DNA of 7,120 bases, from assembly GCA_025352585.1 (NCBI GenBank), contig JANXTD010000720.1:1-7120 (forward strand). Reading direction: 5' to 3'. The translations under genes and the position numbers were made by a program. The notes below the pieces were generated by a model. That model was not told the DNA's origin. It saw only the letters and a program-made list of their open reading frames with translations, and did no database searches. This document shows, in pieces, positions 6,645 through 7,120 of this stretch. The DNA is from Fimbriiglobus sp. GTDB lineage: Bacteria > Planctomycetota > Planctomycetia > Gemmatales > Gemmataceae. The stretch's first letter is position 1, and each line of letters starts with the position of its first letter.

Positions 6645-7120
6645 ATGCGTCGGCGCGTGGTCATGACCGGGATGGGGGCGGTGACGCCCGTGGGGCACTC
6701 GATCGCCTCGACCTTCGCCGCGCTCCTCGAAGGGGTCAGCGGGGTCGATCGCATCACGCACTTCGACGCCCGCACCTTCCCGACGACCTTCGCCGCCGAG
6801 GTCAAGAACTTCGACCTGGCGAAGTTCGTCCCCGACGCCGGCCGCTTCGGTAAGTGCGGCTCGAACACCGTGTTCGCCCTGGCCGCGGCGAAGATGGCCC
6901 TCGACGACGCCGACTTCCGCGGCGTCGATCGGTCGCGCGTCGGCGTCTACCTGGGGGCGGGCGAGGGCTGCGAGGACTTCGACACGGTGATTAGCGCCGC
7001 CGGCATGGCGAGTGTCGATGGCCGCGCGGTCGATCACGGCCGCTTCGCGCGGGAGGCGGTCGCGATGCTCGACGGCGAGCGCGAGGCCGAGTTGGAGATG
7101 AACACCAGCGCCGGCCGGCT
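6645..7120 (+). CDS. FabF-like beta-ketoacyl-ACP synthase (partial, N-terminal 158 residues)
   Basis: Beta-ketoacyl-ACP synthase II-type enzyme, expected to condense an acyl chain with malonyl-ACP in the cytoplasm. The visible part starts MRRRVVMTGMGAVTPVGHSI, the family's N-terminal strand and loop, followed by LLEGVSGVDRI, an FDLAKF segment, ALAAAKMALDDADF (the helix before the central strand) and RVGVYLGAGEG. The active-site Cys and both His residues lie beyond the right edge, so catalytic competence cannot be judged. It resembles the preceding gene at its N-terminus (RRR-V-TGMG-(V)-PVG, LL-GVSGV), so the two are diverged paralogues. A short gap and its own GGAG site indicate one operon. 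A likely reading is that this is the active partner of the preceding inactive subunit. An ordinary housekeeping FabF is less likely given the pairing. Confidence 0.9.
   Translation, partial: MRRRVVMTGMGAVTPVGHSIASTFAALLEGVSGVDRITHFDARTFPTTFAAEVKNFDLAKFVPDAGRFGKCGSNTVFALAAAKMALDDADFRGVDRSRVGVYLGAGEGCEDFDTVISAAGMASVDGRAVDHGRFAREAVAMLDGEREAELEMNTSAGR

Noticed and set aside
5809..6666. 285-codon plus-strand open frame
   Set aside because: Out-of-frame overlap with the ketosynthase; its Arg-rich product is the usual +1 shadow of a GC-rich gene.

Overview
The window looks like chromosomal DNA from a GC-rich planctomycete, most likely of the Gemmataceae group (Gemmata-like). This is an inference from composition and protein architecture: most codons end in G or C, the Ser/Thr kinase carries a leucine-rich C-terminus, and the ECF-type sigma factor is fused to a long carboxypeptidase-regulatory-like repeat region through one hydrophobic segment. 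I could not run a database search.

Layout. Four protein genes fill almost everything. Bases 1-1841 (minus strand, running off the left edge) encode a membrane-anchored Hanks-type Ser/Thr protein kinase with the start of an LRR domain. After a 113-bp gap, 1955-5065 (minus) encodes a 1036-residue ECF sigma factor with a transmembrane segment and about seven Ig-like/CarboxypepD_reg repeats. A 264-bp divergent intergenic region (5066-5329) follows. Then come two co-directional plus-strand genes 19 bp apart: a complete FabF-like ketosynthase (5330-6625) whose catalytic residues are all replaced, and the N-terminal third of a second FabF-like ketosynthase (6645-7120, running off the right edge).

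How they work together. The two minus-strand genes look like a signalling pair. Both appear to place a catalytic or DNA-binding domain in the cytoplasm and a repeat domain outside, joined by one membrane segment, and the sigma gene lies upstream of the kinase gene. The plus-strand pair resembles a ketosynthase/chain-length-factor arrangement, with a catalytically dead subunit encoded just before a presumably active one, and so suggests a type II fatty-acid or polyketide-like pathway continuing to the right. No RNA gene, mobile element or CRISPR array is visible.

The observations most worth following are the dead ketosynthase, the sigma factor/repeat fusion, a sharp codon-usage step inside the kinase gene, and a perfect inverted repeat in front of the kinase gene that overlaps a possible promoter.
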